7,962 nucleotides of DNA from Chloroflexi bacterium RIFCSPLOWO2_02_FULL_71_16 (GTDB lineage: Bacteria > Chloroflexota > Limnocylindria > P2-11E): assembly GCA_001795345.1 (NCBI GenBank), contig MGON01000024.1, positions 16,113 to 24,074 of the forward strand. Reading direction: 5' to 3'. Positions within the stretch are counted from its first letter, which is position 1; every line of letters begins with the position of its first letter. The translations under genes were made by a program, and so were the position numbers. A model generated the notes under the pieces. The model ran no database searches. It was not told where the DNA came from and saw nothing but the letters and a program-made list of their open reading frames with translations. This document shows, piece by piece, positions 6,654-7,962 of the stretch.

Positions 6654-7886
6654 TCAGCCGGCCCCCAGCTCCTCGCGCGCCTCTTCGCTCTCCTCGTGCT
6701 TGGGGATGAGCGTCATGGTCGATATCGCGCCGAGCACGGCGAAGCCCGCGCCGACCGTGAACGCCAGGGGGATCGAGAGGGCGACCAGCGGCCCGCCGAT
6801 GCCCGACCCGAACGGGATCCCGGAGTAGTTGAGGTACATCGAGACCGCGAAGGCGCGCCCGAACCAGGCCGGGTCGGTGCGGCGCTGGCGAAGCGAGAAG
6901 AGCGCGACGTCCAGCGGACCGATGCCGAACCCGAGGATGGTGACCGCGAGGGCGACCGCGGCAAGCGTGTCGGCGCGCGCGAGCAGCAGCACAGCGCCCG
7001 CGACCGCCAGCATGGACAGCGCAAGGAGCTGTCTCTCGCGGCCCTCGCTGCCGAGGCGTCCGGTCGCCATCGCCGCGACCAGACCGGCGATGCCCATCAG
7101 CGCCCACAGCTGGCCGACGTGCGCGGCGTTGCCGCCGAGATGCTCGATGACGAGGACCGGGAGCGCGACGATCGCGATCCCATGCGCGAGGTTCGCGGTG
7201 GACACCCCCGCCGCCAGGCCGCGCAGGGTGGGATGCCGCAGCACGTAGCGCACGCCGTCGAGCGACTCCTGGAGCAGCCGCCCGCCCGGAACGGGATCGC
7301 GCGGGTCGCGCAGCCCGAACAGGACGACCGCGGCGGCGAGATGCAGGACCGCCGTTGCGACGAGCGCCATGTGCGCGCCCGCCAGGGCCGCGATCACCCC
7401 CGCGATCGGCGCGCCGATGATCGACGTGAGCGTGTATCCGCCACTGTCGACCGCGTTCGCCCGGTCCCAGAGGTGCCGCGGCACGATGAGCGGGAAGAGC
7501 GACCTCGCGCCCGCGTGACCGACCGGGTTGGTGAGCGACGTCGCCGTGACGATGACCAGCATGAGCGGGACGCTCAGCAGGCCGCCCATCGCGACCCCGG
7601 CGAGCGCGGAGAGGAAGATCGCTGAAGCGATGTAGTCGAGGATCATGAGCCGCACCCGGCCGTGACGGTCCAGGAGCGCGCCCGCGACCGGCGCGATGAG
7701 GATCCCGGGCGCGATCGACAGGAACACCGCGAGCCCCGCCAGCTCCGGCGAGCGGAAGCGCTCGAGCACGAAGAGGACGAGGGCCAGCTGCCACATCGCG
7801 CCCGCGATGCGCGAGAACAGCGAGGTGATCGCGAGACGAGGGAACTCCGGGACCCCGAACACGGCGCGGTAGGAGACGACGTTCAC
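6654..7886 (-). CDS. MFS transporter, DHA3/EntS-like putative exporter
   Basis: This 410-residue integral membrane protein consists of alternating hydrophobic spans consistent with about 12 helices. A longer polar linker near 192-220 separates the two halves. The cytoplasmic loop 2-3 signature GALLDRHGRVRL lies at residues 69-80, with D73 and R77. The second half carries a WFGRAFAV segment at 341-348, comparable to the FGR loop of MFS_3/DHA3 exporters. These usually use the proton gradient to export drugs, siderophores or metabolites; the substrate here cannot be inferred. The GTG at 7886 starts the protein with SYRAVF, which fits the family's N-terminus, but no clear Shine-Dalgarno is visible and a GTG eight codons later is possible. 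The acidic tail EESEEAREE is probably cytoplasmic. Its stop lies 4 bases from the stop of the convergent aminotransferase gene, with no terminator between them. Confidence 0.93.
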   Translation of the reverse strand: MNVVSYRAVFGVPEFPRLAITSLFSRIAGAMWQLALVLFVLERFRSPELAGLAVFLSIAPGILIAPVAGALLDRHGRVRLMILDYIASAIFLSALAGVAMGGLLSVPLMLVIVTATSLTNPVGHAGARSLFPLIVPRHLWDRANAVDSGGYTLTSIIGAPIAGVIAALAGAHMALVATAVLHLAAAVVLFGLRDPRDPVPGGRLLQESLDGVRYVLRHPTLRGLAAGVSTANLAHGIAIVALPVLVIEHLGGNAAHVGQLWALMGIAGLVAAMATGRLGSEGRERQLLALSMLAVAGAVLLLARADTLAAVALAVTILGFGIGPLDVALFSLRQRRTDPAWFGRAFAVSMYLNYSGIPFGSGIGGPLVALSIPLAFTVGAGFAVLGAISTMTLIPKHEESEEAREELGAG

Positions 7887-7962
7887 GCACCGATCGTGTC
7901 ATGCGCCGACGCCGCCGTCCGCGTCGGCCGCGACAGTTCCTCGGCAGGTCAGCGGGGCGAGA
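7887..7962. other. Unassigned 76-bp edge sequence upstream of the MFS gene
   Basis: No gene can be assigned here. On the minus strand one frame reads 20 sense codons from the window edge to a TGA at 7901-7899 and could be the C-terminus of a gene upstream of the MFS gene. On the plus strand an ATG at 7901 opens an arginine-rich frame that runs off the edge. Both are too short to judge. Confidence 0.3.

Noticed and set aside
5590..6828. Plus-strand frame of about 400 codons overlapping the aminotransferase
   Set aside because: It is an alternative frame of the aminotransferase with arginine-rich composition and no motifs; the conserved PLP residues are all in the other frame.
6274..7902. Long minus-strand frame (over 500 codons) covering the MFS gene and the aminotransferase 3' end
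   Set aside because: It is out of frame with the clearly membrane-spanning MFS protein and translates to Arg/Gly/Ala/Pro-rich low-complexity sequence. It is a GC artefact.
7901..7960. Start of a plus-strand gene with ATG at 7901
   Set aside because: Only 20 arginine-rich codons are visible before the edge, with no Shine-Dalgarno or recognisable motif. It cannot be told from chance.

Overview
This window is a compact, very GC-rich (roughly 70% by eye) stretch of bacterial chromosome. It carries six intact protein genes and almost no spare DNA. I see no RNA gene, insertion sequence, phage gene or CRISPR array. Codons end in G or C throughout, and GTG, TTG and apparently CTG starts are used. 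The pth-mfd pairing is common in Actinobacteria and Firmicutes. Together with the GC content it would fit a high-GC Actinobacteriota or Chloroflexota-type genome, but the sequence does not settle the phylum.

Positions 19 to 5370 (minus strand) hold a tightly packed four-gene run read right to left: pth (peptidyl-tRNA hydrolase), mfd (transcription-repair coupling factor), a HAD hydrolase of the NT5C/YqfW 5'-nucleotidase type, and a histidine phosphatase. Each junction overlaps by 1 to 4 bases, so the genes are almost certainly co-transcribed and translationally coupled. The first two rescue stalled translation and stalled transcription. The last two are small phosphatases of unknown substrate, sitting where other bacteria often carry the nucleotide pyrophosphohydrolase gene mazG.

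Positions 5371 to 5548 form a divergent control region between pth and an aminotransferase gene. It contains two perfect GC-rich inverted repeats, each with a 3-base loop, and a clear Shine-Dalgarno sequence on each side that helps fix the two starts.

Positions 5549 to 6649 (plus strand) encode a class I/II PLP-dependent aminotransferase with all core catalytic residues but unknown substrate. It converges, with only 4 bases between stop codons, on a minus-strand MFS exporter-like gene (6654 to 7886). The last 76 bases hold no gene I can assign with confidence.

Overall this looks like ordinary housekeeping and metabolic DNA. I found no convincing undescribed system. The points most worth a second look are the apparent CTG start in a CTGA overlap, the altered RNA-polymerase-interacting segment of Mfd, the hairpin in the pth leader that encloses a decoy ATG, and the phosphatase pair coupled to mfd.
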